Below the pieces are notes generated by a model, which was not told the origin of the DNA, searched no databases, and was given only the letters and a program-made list of their open reading frames with translations. From NCBI GenBank assembly GCA_034506255.1, contig JAPDPX010000009.1, positions 124,001 to 188,000 on the forward strand: a DNA stretch of 64,000 nt, in the 5' to 3' direction. Of this stretch, positions 56,946 to 64,000 are shown in pieces. How positions within the stretch are numbered: the stretch's first letter is position 1; every line of letters begins with the position of its first letter. This DNA comes from a candidate division KSB1 bacterium. GTDB lineage: Bacteria > Zhuqueibacterota > Zhuqueibacteria > Zhuqueibacterales > Zhuqueibacteraceae. The translations under genes were made by a program, and so were the position numbers.

Positions 56946-57287
56946 ATGTCAGTCAAAGTCACCACTCTCAACAACCTTGAAATTGCCGTGTTGGAGCCGC
57001 GCGGCTCGATCATTGGCGGCAAGGAGACGGACGAGCTGAAAGAAAAGGCCAAGGATCTGTTCGAGCAGGGCAATCGCAAGCTCGTGGTGGACCTTGGCGG
57101 AGTGAACTACATCAACAGCACCGGGATCGGGGCGCTGGTGGGTTTGCACGCCATGTACACCAAGGGCCAGGGAAAAATCAAGCTGTGCAACATGGGGAAA
57201 AGTGTGCAGAACGTCTTTGTGATCACCAAACTCACGAGTGTCTTCGATGTCGAAGAGACCCGTGATGCGGCCATTATGAACATGTAA
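56946..57287 (+). CDS. STAS-domain anti-sigma-factor antagonist-like protein
   Basis: A 113-residue single STAS domain (SpoIIAA/RsbV-like). The conserved segment KLVVDLGGVNYINSTGIGALVGLHA contains Ser58 in the position phosphorylated in SpoIIAA-type proteins. Unphosphorylated family members bind an anti-sigma kinase or another partner. No RsbW-like kinase or PP2C phosphatase gene is near; the gene opens a Ton-system operon, exbB starting 43 bp later. AAGGA lies nine bases before the ATG. Its partner here is unknown. Confidence 0.92.
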   Translation: MSVKVTTLNNLEIAVLEPRGSIIGGKETDELKEKAKDLFEQGNRKLVVDLGGVNYINSTGIGALVGLHAMYTKGQGKIKLCNMGKSVQNVFVITKLTSVFDVEETRDAAIMNM

Positions 57288-57329
57288 TTCATTCTCACTT
57301 CAACCAAGCCACTCAATCGCGGAGGCATC

Positions 57330-58058
57330 ATGAAGCAAGGTTTCTTCATCATTGCGGTGATGGTGATTGCACTGATCATCGGGATTGCCATTTACACGCA
57401 ACTGCCCAAATTCATTCGCGACGGCGGTCCGATCGTTTCGGTTTTGATCGCGCTGACGATCATGGTCATCACCTTCATTTTCGAACGCATGTTCTCGTTG
57501 AAGCGCGCCGAGGGCCGCGGCTCGATGACTCTCTTTCTGAAGAAAGTGCAGCAGGAAATTCACGCCGGCAACATCGACGGTGCCATCGAAGCGTGCGACC
57601 GTCAGCGCGGCTCCTGCGCCAATGTCATCCGCAACGGTCTGGCGCGTTACAAGGAGCTGCAGAGTGAGGGCAAGGTGCGGGAGCAGAAGGAGATCATGGC
57701 GGACGTGCAGCACGCCATTGAAGAGGCTATGCTTCTGGAAGTGCCGTTGCTTGAGAAGAATCTGGTGATTTTGTCCACCATCGCCTCCATCGCCACCATG
57801 GTGGGTCTGTTCGGCACGGTGATCGGCATGATTCGCGCGTTCAAAGCCATGGCGCAGGCCGGCGTGCCGGATGCGGTGCAGCTCTCGCTCGGTATTTCCG
57901 AGGCGTTGATCAACACCGCGGGCGGCATCTTCGCGGCCATCCTCGGCATCGTGTTCTACAACATCTTCACCACCCGCGTGGACAACTTCACCTACATGAT
58001 CGACGAAGCGAGCTACAACATCGTGCAGACGCTGGCGCTGCGCAGCGGGAACAAGTAA
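57330..58058 (+). CDS. MotA/TolQ/ExbB proton channel family protein
   Basis: A 242-residue inner-membrane protein that, with ExbD, uses the proton gradient to drive TonB. Helices: residues 5-22 (FIIAVMVIALIIGIAIYT), 34-50 (PIVSVLIALTIMVITFIF), then the cytoplasmic helix, then 150-170 (TIASIATMVGLFGTVIGMIRAF), the channel signature, and 187-215 (LSLGISEALINTAGGIFAAILGIVFY). The GLFGTVIGMIRAF and E-A-L-x-x-T-A-G motifs are intact. The first helix is one more than the minimal ExbB. It precedes two exbD genes. Confidence 0.95.
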   Translation: MKQGFFIIAVMVIALIIGIAIYTQLPKFIRDGGPIVSVLIALTIMVITFIFERMFSLKRAEGRGSMTLFLKKVQQEIHAGNIDGAIEACDRQRGSCANVIRNGLARYKELQSEGKVREQKEIMADVQHAIEEAMLLEVPLLEKNLVILSTIASIATMVGLFGTVIGMIRAFKAMAQAGVPDAVQLSLGISEALINTAGGIFAAILGIVFYNIFTTRVDNFTYMIDEASYNIVQTLALRSGNK

Positions 58059-58081
58059 AAGCAACCACGCGAGGCACAACC

Positions 58082-58549
58082 ATGCCCAAAATCAAAAAAG
58101 CCAGAGTCGGCATCAAAATCGACATGACGCCGATGGTGGACGTGGCTTTCCTGCTGCTCACCTTCTTCATGCTCACCACCCAGTTTCGGCCGCAGGAGGA
58201 CGTGTCGGTCATCATCCCCAGCTCGCACTCGGTGATCAAGCTGCCGGAGAGCGACGTGATGACGGTCACGGTGACCAATGACGGCACGATCCATCTCGGG
58301 CTGGACTCCCAGCAGTTGCGGGCCGCGGTGTTCGGGCCGGAGTATCGCCTGAAATTGAGCACCCAGGTGGCGGACAAGGAAACGCTGGCCAAGTTGATGA
58401 TCCAGGCGCGCATCCGCAACCCCAAGCTGCGCACCGTGGTCAAGGCTGACAAGGATGCTCCCTATGGCGCCATCGAAGACGTCATGAACACGCTGCAAAA
58501 AACCAACATCACGCGGTTCAACCTCGTGACCGACATCGAGAGAACCTGA
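58082..58549 (+). CDS. ExbD/TolR family protein, first copy
   Basis: A 155-residue single-helix protein. Residues 12-36 carry the signature IDMTPMVDVAFLLLTFFMLTTQF with the proton-carrying Asp in M-V-D. The periplasmic domain follows (VKADKDAPYGAIEDVMNTLQKTNITRFNLVTD), ExbD/TolR-like. Works with ExbB to energise TonB. It lies 23 bp after exbB. It and the following gene are paralogues of unequal length, so a heteromeric channel or two separate stator types is possible. Confidence 0.93.
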   Translation: MPKIKKARVGIKIDMTPMVDVAFLLLTFFMLTTQFRPQEDVSVIIPSSHSVIKLPESDVMTVTVTNDGTIHLGLDSQQLRAAVFGPEYRLKLSTQVADKETLAKLMIQARIRNPKLRTVVKADKDAPYGAIEDVMNTLQKTNITRFNLVTDIERT

Positions 58550-58561
58550 GGGAGATTGACT

Positions 58562-59131
58562 ATGGCTGCCGTTGAAAGTGGCGAATCGAGAAGTCATGCC
58601 CGGGCCGGAAAGAAGCACAAGAAAAAACGCCGCCTGGGCATCCGCATCGACATGACGCCGATGGTGGACGTGGCCTTCCTGTTGTTGACCTTCTTCATGC
58701 TGACCACCGTGTTCAGCAAGCCACAAACGATGGAGATCAACCTGCCGCCCGATGAAACCAAGGTCGATGTGGCCGAGTCCAATCTGCTGACGGTGCGGGT
58801 CGTGCCCGACGGCACGGTGTATTGCAGCATGGGGAATGATGTGCCGGAAGTGGTGGTGCCGGGCGCGGATCTCAAAGACCCGGACAAGAAGCCCCGTGCG
58901 CTCGCCAAGTTCCGCCAGTTGATGGAGGAGCGCAACCGCGCCAATCCCAAGCTTATTACCCTGATCAAGGTTCACCGCGAAGGCACCTACACCATGCTGG
59001 TGGACATCATCGACGAGCTGAATCTTGCCAACATTTCGCGCTTCAGCATTGCGCCGATGCTGCCCGAAGACCAGAAGCTGATGGAAAAAGCTGGATATAC
59101 CGGCCCGCCGGTGCAAGCCGTTGGTCCATAA
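58562..59131 (+). CDS. ExbD/TolR family protein, second copy
   Basis: A 189-residue paralogue. It has a basic N-terminus (KKHKKKRRLG) and the same IDMTPMVDVAFLLLTFFMLTTVF helix, then a longer periplasmic domain ending in HREGTYTMLVDIIDELNLANISRFSIAPM. ATG 58562 follows GGGAG by about seven bases. It starts 12 bp after the first exbD. tonB starts 14 bp after its stop. The C-terminal extension after the conserved domain is Pro/Gly-rich. Confidence 0.93.
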   Translation: MAAVESGESRSHARAGKKHKKKRRLGIRIDMTPMVDVAFLLLTFFMLTTVFSKPQTMEINLPPDETKVDVAESNLLTVRVVPDGTVYCSMGNDVPEVVVPGADLKDPDKKPRALAKFRQLMEERNRANPKLITLIKVHREGTYTMLVDIIDELNLANISRFSIAPMLPEDQKLMEKAGYTGPPVQAVGP

Positions 59132-59145
59132 CCAGGGAGAATCAC

Positions 59146-59880
59146 ATGGCGGATGTTTTGTTGGAGCAACTCTTTCCCTATGGCGCGCCGGAGCTGGTGC
59201 GGGACTACAAGAAATATGTTGTGCGCGGCCTGATCATTGCCGCCGTGCTTCACGGCTCCGTGCTGGGCGCTTATTACGGCATTCCTCTTTTGTTTCCGGA
59301 GGAGGAAGAGCCGGTGGTGACGGTTCGCATCATGAAGTACAGCGAACTGGGCCCGCCGCCCTCGCTTACCAACCAAAGCGCGGCGCCCGCGGTTGCCATC
59401 TCAGCGCCCGCGGTCCGGCCGAGCGTCGGCATCCCGGTGCCGGTGCCGGATGCCGAGGTCAGCCCGGAGCAGACTTTTGCCTCCCAGGAGGAAATGGCGC
59501 AGGCTGTTGGTCCGATTGGCGAAGGCACGGGCACCGGCGGGGAAGTCGTCTTCGAACAGGACATCAAAATCGAAGAGGATGGCCCGCCACCGGACTTCGT
59601 GCCGTTCGAGAAGGAACCGGTTGCCATCAAGAAGCCCACTCCCGTCTACCCGGAGATTGCCCGCAAAGCCGGCCTGGAGGGCACGGTGTGGCTGAAGGTG
59701 TGGGTTGACAAAGAAGGCAAGGTGCGCAAGGCGGTGGTGCAGAAGAGCGACGCGGAGATTTTCAATCAAGCGGCCATTGATGCCGCCATGCAGTGGGTGT
59801 TTACCCCGGCATTGCAGCAAAACGGGCCGGTCTCGGTGTGGATCTCCATTCCCTTCCGCTTCAAACTGGCGGGAAAGTGA
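59146..59880 (+). CDS. TonB family energy transducer
   Basis: A 244-residue protein. Residues 30-52 are a transmembrane helix (LIIAAVLHGSVLGAYYGIPLL), with His residue as in TonB. A Pro/Glu/Val-rich periplasmic linker follows to residue 160. Residues 165-244 are the TonB C-terminal domain (PTPVYPEIARKAGLEGTVWLKVWVDKEGKV, VFTPALQQNGPVSVWISIPFRF). It links ExbBD to outer-membrane receptors; none is in the window. Its stop overlaps the next gene's GTG start (GTGA). Confidence 0.94.
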   Translation: MADVLLEQLFPYGAPELVRDYKKYVVRGLIIAAVLHGSVLGAYYGIPLLFPEEEEPVVTVRIMKYSELGPPPSLTNQSAAPAVAISAPAVRPSVGIPVPVPDAEVSPEQTFASQEEMAQAVGPIGEGTGTGGEVVFEQDIKIEEDGPPPDFVPFEKEPVAIKKPTPVYPEIARKAGLEGTVWLKVWVDKEGKVRKAVVQKSDAEIFNQAAIDAAMQWVFTPALQQNGPVSVWISIPFRFKLAGK

Positions 59881-60116
59881 GTGGCGTGGCCAAGCTGAGA
59901 ATTGCAGACCTGCTGGCCTACACGGTAGTCGTTGTGACACTCGGGCTGGCGTTCCTGATCTTCGTGGGACTCCTGTTCCCGGGCCTGTCCGTTTTACCGC
60001 CTTATATTCCGCTGGAACTGCGGGTGATGTTTGGCATCGTGGCGCTGTTGATGGGTGTCTACCGTCTGGCAATGATGCGTTTTCATGCTGCGCAATCCTC
60101 TCGCGATGATGATTAG
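59877..60116 (+). CDS. Small two-helix membrane protein of unknown function
   Basis: A 79-residue protein starting at a GTG that overlaps the tonB stop (GTGA); GTG 59886 is an alternative. Helices: ADLLAYTVVVVTLGLAFLIFVGLLF and PLELRVMFGIVALLMGVYRLAM. No family recognised. Both ends overlap neighbouring genes (the next ATG is 11 bases before its stop), which strongly indicates coupled translation within the Ton operon. Function unknown. Confidence 0.75.
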   Translation: MSGVAKLRIADLLAYTVVVVTLGLAFLIFVGLLFPGLSVLPPYIPLELRVMFGIVALLMGVYRLAMMRFHAAQSSRDDD

Positions 60117-61035
60117 AAAATTGTGGCCAGCCCTGGTGCTCGCCGGCCTGGCGGGATGCTCCCTGGAAGAGACGGAGAATCCGACACGGGGTTCGGCGGT
60201 CATGTTGGTCAATGATTCCCACTACCGTCTGATGCTGCGGGAAGCGGAGCGCTTTCACAGCCTGTATCCCAAGGGCATGATGACGGTGCACGCCACCTCG
60301 ACGCGAGAGGCGATTGTGCATTTGGTCAATGACAGTGTCAACGTCATTGTCATCGACCGGAAATTCAATGAAGAGGAAGAGCGGGTGGTGAAGGAAGCCG
60401 GGCTGGATGTCCGCCACCTGCGCATTGCGGAAGACGCACTGGCCATCATCACCCACAAGCAGAATCCCATCACCCGGATTTCGCAACAGTCCCTTGCGAA
60501 GATCTTGCGGCGCGCGGCGAAAGATTGGAGCGAAATCCCGGAGGCGAAATGGTCGGGTGCCATTGATCTCTGCCTGACCGGCCGCAACTCCGGACCCTAC
60601 GAGCTGCTGCACAGTCATTTTTTCCCCTCGCAAGTGGACTTCATACCCAACCATCTTGCTGCCAACCAAAATGAGGTCCTGCGGTATGTCGCCACCCGGC
60701 CGCGCGCGGCCGGAGTGGTTTCGTTGAGTTGCCTGGCTGACAGTCTGGGGCATCCCGTGCCGCATGATTCCACCACCACGGTGCGGGTGCTGGCGGTCGA
60801 GCATGTTGACTCCACCGGCGTCAGCCGGCCCGTGCAACTGCACCAGGCCTACATCTACAAAGGCCTCTACCCCCTGCATTATCCGGTCTATTTCTATTGG
60901 ACGGCAGAGGGCCGCAGTGTGGCCACCGGTTTCATCACCTTCGTTGCCAGCGGCCCCGGACAAAAAATCATCCTGGATGCCGGGCTGGTTCCTGCCACCA
61001 TGCCCGTGCGTTTGGTCCAGCTCAAACAGGGTTAG
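60106..61035 (+). CDS. PstS-like substrate-binding lipoprotein
   Basis: A 309-residue protein with lipobox LAGC after WPALVLAGLAG. The body is a periplasmic binding protein of the PstS-like (PBP-2) type: a mixed alpha/beta pattern with INVIVIDRKFNEEE-like strand (NVIVIDRKFNEEEE), ALAIITHKQNPI, the SLAKILRRAAKDW, TGRNSGPYELLHSHFF (the S/T-G loop), and YWTAEGRSVATGFITFVASGPGQKII near the C-terminus. PstS binds phosphate, but there is no pstCAB here and the ligand is unknown. ATG 60106 or 60109; the start overlaps the previous gene by 11 bases. Confidence 0.85.
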   Translation: MMIRKLWPALVLAGLAGCSLEETENPTRGSAVMLVNDSHYRLMLREAERFHSLYPKGMMTVHATSTREAIVHLVNDSVNVIVIDRKFNEEEERVVKEAGLDVRHLRIAEDALAIITHKQNPITRISQQSLAKILRRAAKDWSEIPEAKWSGAIDLCLTGRNSGPYELLHSHFFPSQVDFIPNHLAANQNEVLRYVATRPRAAGVVSLSCLADSLGHPVPHDSTTTVRVLAVEHVDSTGVSRPVQLHQAYIYKGLYPLHYPVYFYWTAEGRSVATGFITFVASGPGQKIILDAGLVPATMPVRLVQLKQG

Positions 61036-61042
61036 ACGCATA

Positions 61043-62704
61043 ATGAGACGATACCTTTCTCTGATTGTACTGCTGGTGTCCGGCATGGCCACTGCAGCCT
61101 GGAGCCAGGGCAAGACCGCCGAGGCCAAAGCCCTGCTGGGACGCGGCAAGACCACTGAGGCCCTGGCTCTCTTGCGTCAGGCCGTGACAGGGAACCCGCG
61201 CGATTTGGCCGCATGGGAGTTGCTCGGTGAAACCCATTTGCAGGCTGGCCGGCCGGATTCCGCCATCGTGGTGGGGCAGACGGTCATCGATGTTGACAAC
61301 AAGAATCCGCTGGGATACATTCTGGTCGCCAAGGGCGCCGTTGCCCAAAAAGATTTTGCGCTCGCCTTCAAAACCCTGAAAAACGGCCGCAAGAACACCA
61401 AGAACAATGCCGCGCTGTTGACACAACTCGGAGAAGTTTACCTGGCGGCGGATTCGATCGAGCAGGCGGTCGCAACCTATACGCTCGCCAAGGAAGCCGA
61501 TCCTCAAAATTCGGCCGCCTATGAAGGTTTGGGCGATGCTTATGCCAGGATGGGGAGCACCGGCATGGGCATTCTGCAGTATGAGAAATCGCTGGAAATC
61601 GATTCGCTGCAGGCCGCGCTGCATCACAAACTTGCCAAAGCCTATTATAAAGAACGACGCTACACTGAAGCCGCGCGCACCTATGAGCGCCTGACCAGCC
61701 TGGACACCACCAATCAAGCGGCGCTGTTCGAGCTCGGGAAAATCTACGTGGCGGCTAAATTGCCGCGCGAAGCGGCCCGGGTGTACAAGACTCACGTCCG
61801 CCGTTTCCCGCAGGTGGAGGAAGCATGGCCGCTTTACATGGAAGCCATGTTTCAAAGCCGGCAGTATCAAGAATCGGCCGAAGCGGCGCAACACATCCTG
61901 CAGAGGGACCCCAAAGCGATCAATGCGATGCGGGTGCTGGCTGCCTCCCAGGCGGAACTCAAGAAGTACCCCGAAGCGATCGCCGCCTACCAGCGGCTGA
62001 GTGCGCTCGACACGCTCAGTGTCGACGATCTGAAGCGGCTGGGCCGCTCCTACGCCGAGACCCGGCAGGATTCGCTGGCGGCCCTGACCTATGAAAAAGT
62101 GGTGGTCAGGGATCCCAGTCAGTGGAATCTGTACAGCGACATCGGTGCGCTCTACATGCGGTTGAAGAAATTCGATATCGCCGCCAACATGTTCGAAAAG
62201 GAGTTCGTCAAGGATCCGGATTCGCCGGCGATGGCGAGCACCTACATCAATTATGCCAACTGCAAGATGGCGCTGCGGCAGTGGAACGAGGCACGCGCCG
62301 GTTTGCGCAAGGCGCTGACGCTGCAGCCCAAATATCTGCGCGGCCGCAATTCCCTCGGCCTGTGCCTGAGCCAGGTCGACTCCGTGGAGGAGGCGCGCAA
62401 GCAATACGAAATGGTGATCGCCACGGGCGACAGCGCGCGGGAAAAATATCGGGCCGAACTGGCCGAAGCCAACCGGCAGCTCGGCTTCCTCAACCTGCTG
62501 GATAAAAAATATCCCGCCGCGGAAAACTATCTGCTCGCTTCATTGAAGCTCGATGACAACGATTATCAAACACATCTCTGGCTGGCGCAGGCCTATGCGC
62601 TGCAAAACAAGCGCGAGGATGCCAGGCGGGAATACAACCGCGTTTTGAAATTGAGTCCCGGACATAAAGATGCATTGGAAGGGTTGAAATTGTTGGGACA
62701 ATAA
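61043..62704 (+). CDS. Exported TPR-repeat protein
   Basis: A 553-residue protein. Residues 3-21 are a signal peptide (RYLSLIVLLVSGMATAAWSQ). The rest is about 12-14 TPR units (for example ALLGRGKTTEALALLRQAV, AWELLGETHLQAGRPDSAI, AYEGLGDAYARMGSTGMGI, LKRLGRSYAETRQDSLAAL, LYSDIGALYMRLKKFDIAA). It is a large periplasmic scaffold for protein contacts. It starts seven bases after the preceding stop, so it is in the Ton operon. Similar Ton-linked TPR proteins are known in Bacteroidota. ATG 61043 is chosen since the frame further upstream overlaps the PstS-like gene. Confidence 0.88.
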   Translation: MRRYLSLIVLLVSGMATAAWSQGKTAEAKALLGRGKTTEALALLRQAVTGNPRDLAAWELLGETHLQAGRPDSAIVVGQTVIDVDNKNPLGYILVAKGAVAQKDFALAFKTLKNGRKNTKNNAALLTQLGEVYLAADSIEQAVATYTLAKEADPQNSAAYEGLGDAYARMGSTGMGILQYEKSLEIDSLQAALHHKLAKAYYKERRYTEAARTYERLTSLDTTNQAALFELGKIYVAAKLPREAARVYKTHVRRFPQVEEAWPLYMEAMFQSRQYQESAEAAQHILQRDPKAINAMRVLAASQAELKKYPEAIAAYQRLSALDTLSVDDLKRLGRSYAETRQDSLAALTYEKVVVRDPSQWNLYSDIGALYMRLKKFDIAANMFEKEFVKDPDSPAMASTYINYANCKMALRQWNEARAGLRKALTLQPKYLRGRNSLGLCLSQVDSVEEARKQYEMVIATGDSAREKYRAELAEANRQLGFLNLLDKKYPAAENYLLASLKLDDNDYQTHLWLAQAYALQNKREDARREYNRVLKLSPGHKDALEGLKLLGQ

Positions 62705-62736
62705 CCGTTGGCTGATTGCGCAAGGAGGAAGGTGTC

Positions 62737-63759
62737 ATGTTCAAGAAGATCGGCAAACTGTTGGCCGGGGTGTTTGCCCTGCTGCTGTTGTACAACTGCT
62801 CATCCAAACCGGTGATTCCCCCGGTGACCGGATATGAGCGCTATCAGAATCCCTATTTCAAGGGAACCTTCAGCTATCCCGCCGGCTGGCACATCGTGGA
62901 GGAAGGCGGCAAGGTCAACATCTATTCGTCAAATGATCCCGATGTCATCGACAAATTCTACAACCCCACTTCCAAGACCGGCAAAGACGGCGCCCTCCTC
63001 TCTGTGAGTTATCAGCGGCTGGATACCCTGCAGGCACTCGAACAATATGCCAACTCCTTCAAGCAGGATCGCGAGACCGAGGGGTTCCAGATCAAGTCGG
63101 TTGATGACAAAATCATCGACAGCACGGCAGCCAAGCAGATCGTCTTCAGCGGCGCGTATGACAGGGAAACGCGCAAGCATGTGATTCATGTGATGGCACT
63201 GAAGGATTCCGTCCTGTACACCATCGAGTATGCCGCGTTCAATGATTTTTTTGAGCCGTATCGCGCGGCGGCCGACACCCTGCTCGCCACTCTCAAGCTG
63301 CCCACCAAGCGGGCTGCGGCCGCGGCGGCCGATCCCAGTCTACCCTCGGCGGAATTTACCGAGTTTGCCAATGAACGCCTCAGCCTGCACCATCCGGACA
63401 ATTTCAGCGCCAATCTGCTGCGTCCCAAAGCACCGGTGGAGTTTTCCCTGCAGTTGAAGGGCTACCGCCAGGATTGCACCGTGCAGCTCGATATCCTGCC
63501 GGCCCAGGGTCTGACGGTGGAGAAGGTCTTCGCCCAGAACGAAAAATTCTTCAAGGGCAGGGGCCAAAGCACGACCACCATTGACGGCAATCCCGCCATC
63601 TACCGCAACTATTCGCCGATGCGCGGCATCGAGAGCCGGGTCTACTTCGTGGTGAAGAACGACAAGATTTATCGCATCATTCTGAATTATGATCAGACCA
63701 GGCGCGCGGATTTTCTGCCAGCCTTCGAGAAGGTGGTGGCTTCTTTGAAAATCAAATAA
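62737..63759 (+). CDS. Lipoprotein with two PsbP-like domains
   Basis: A 340-residue protein with lipobox LYNC (Cys18) after LLAGVFALLLLY. Residues 30-185 and 205-338 each look like a PsbP/Mog1-like alpha-beta domain: FKGTFSYPAGWHIVEEG and ISFSYQRLDTLQALEQYANSF-like pattern, then FANERLSLHHPDNFSANLL. The second copy ends ADFLPAFEKVVASLKI. AAGGAGG eight bases before the ATG gives a clear start. Last gene of the Ton operon; a terminator follows. Function unknown. Confidence 0.82.
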   Translation: MFKKIGKLLAGVFALLLLYNCSSKPVIPPVTGYERYQNPYFKGTFSYPAGWHIVEEGGKVNIYSSNDPDVIDKFYNPTSKTGKDGALLSVSYQRLDTLQALEQYANSFKQDRETEGFQIKSVDDKIIDSTAAKQIVFSGAYDRETRKHVIHVMALKDSVLYTIEYAAFNDFFEPYRAAADTLLATLKLPTKRAAAAAADPSLPSAEFTEFANERLSLHHPDNFSANLLRPKAPVEFSLQLKGYRQDCTVQLDILPAQGLTVEKVFAQNEKFFKGRGQSTTTIDGNPAIYRNYSPMRGIESRVYFVVKNDKIYRIILNYDQTRRADFLPAFEKVVASLKIK

Positions 63760-63797
63760 GCGGTGTGCCGGTGGTTGTGGGCGCGCGAGTGTGAAAC

Positions 63798-63832
63798 AAA
63801 AAGCCGGAAGCAGATCTGCTTCCGGCTTTTTT
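63798..63832. terminator. Bidirectional Rho-independent terminator
   Basis: AAAAAGCCGGAAGCAGATCT and its complement form a perfect 12-bp-plus stem with A-tract upstream and T-tract downstream. It works for the Ton operon on + and for the SDR gene on -. Confidence 0.93.
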
Positions 63833-63865
63833 CATTTTACCCGCGCGGCATGCCCCCGCCGGGGA

Positions 63866-64000
63866 TTAAATCGTGTAGCCGCCATCCACCAGATACACGC
63901 CGCCGGTGCAGAGCGCCGCGGCGTCCGTGGCCAGAAAGATCGCAAGCCCAACCACGTCTTCCGGCACTCCCAACCGCGGAATCGCCTGCTGCTGCAATAC
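63866..64000 (-). CDS. Short-chain dehydrogenase/reductase, C-terminal fragment
   Basis: The last 44 residues of a minus-strand gene whose start is beyond the window. The sequence PRLGVPEDVVGLAIFLATDAA followed by TGGVYLVDGGYTI is the characteristic C-terminal end of classical SDR enzymes such as glucose 1-dehydrogenase or 3-oxoacyl-ACP reductase (GxxxDGG). The catalytic part is not visible, so the substrate cannot be judged. It shares the bidirectional terminator with the Ton operon. Confidence 0.9.
   Translation of the reverse strand, partial: VLQQQAIPRLGVPEDVVGLAIFLATDAAALCTGGVYLVDGGYTI

Overview
The window is GC-rich, densely coded bacterial chromosome with about 50 protein genes, mostly on the + strand. 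It contains no tRNA or rRNA gene, intact transposase, prophage or CRISPR array that I can recognise. The gene content suggests a diderm bacterium of the FCB superphylum, most like the candidate division KSB1 / Calditrichota-type lineages. Pointers are a GWxTD-like protein, a DUF4837 lipoprotein, a DUF2723 (TMEM260-like) glycosyltransferase, a DUF4139 protein, GlsB/YeaQ, Omp85-type barrels, a two-ExbD Ton system, a NtrC-type regulator and a cmk-plsC-rpsA block. The lineage is inferred from families, not from a marker tree.

Layout. 1-1283 (- strand): AMMECR1 and MEMO1 genes. 2779-8044: a membrane-anchored unknown, mobA, a DUF72 protein and korAB (2-oxoacid:acceptor oxidoreductase). 8132-14133: a large TPR-CHAT protease-like protein with a C-terminal membrane anchor, a tiny lipoprotein on the other strand, an ECF-type sigma factor with an apparently non-canonical start, and a membrane zinc-finger anti-sigma factor carrying TPR-like repeats. 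14822-25442: a 38-residue basic protein, a GWxTD-like protein, a DUF5683-like protein, an EF-hand membrane protein, two tandem coiled-coil proteins with AgmX/PglI- or TonB-like C-termini, and a gluzincin / TolB-propeller / Omp85-barrel fusion. 25998-28225: a CPXCG protein, a PQQ-type sugar dehydrogenase-like protein and an HNH nuclease. 28539-39638: housekeeping genes trpS, scpA, scpB (with a very long acidic tail), an RluB/RsuA-type pseudouridine synthase, an unknown Rossmann protein, cmk, plsC and rpsA. 39719-46857: a SPOR protein, moeA, a GlsB-like protein, a DUF4139 protein and recG. 46965-52879: an envelope glycosylation-like cluster (DUF2723, GT2, methyltransferase, DUF4837 lipoprotein). 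53053-56390: a KinB/AlgB-like two-component pair. 56946-63759: a probable operon of STAS protein, ExbB, two ExbD, TonB, a small membrane protein, a PstS-like lipoprotein, a TPR protein and a PsbP-like lipoprotein. 63866-64000 (- strand): the end of an SDR gene.

The intergenic DNA is rich in structured repeats. Family A (three copies near 1.9, 14.3 and 42.1 kb) has 13-bp terminal inverted repeats and, at two copies, perfect 5-bp target duplications, so it is a MITE. One copy is inserted inside a second repeat (family C). Family B is a hairpin repeat with three full copies and one partial copy. A fourth, palindromic element of 122 bp starts directly after the cmk stop codon. The best candidate for an undescribed system is the membrane TPR-CHAT / ECF sigma / TPR-anti-sigma locus, which resembles in logic, but not in parts, the protease-controlled sigma switch of craspase loci.
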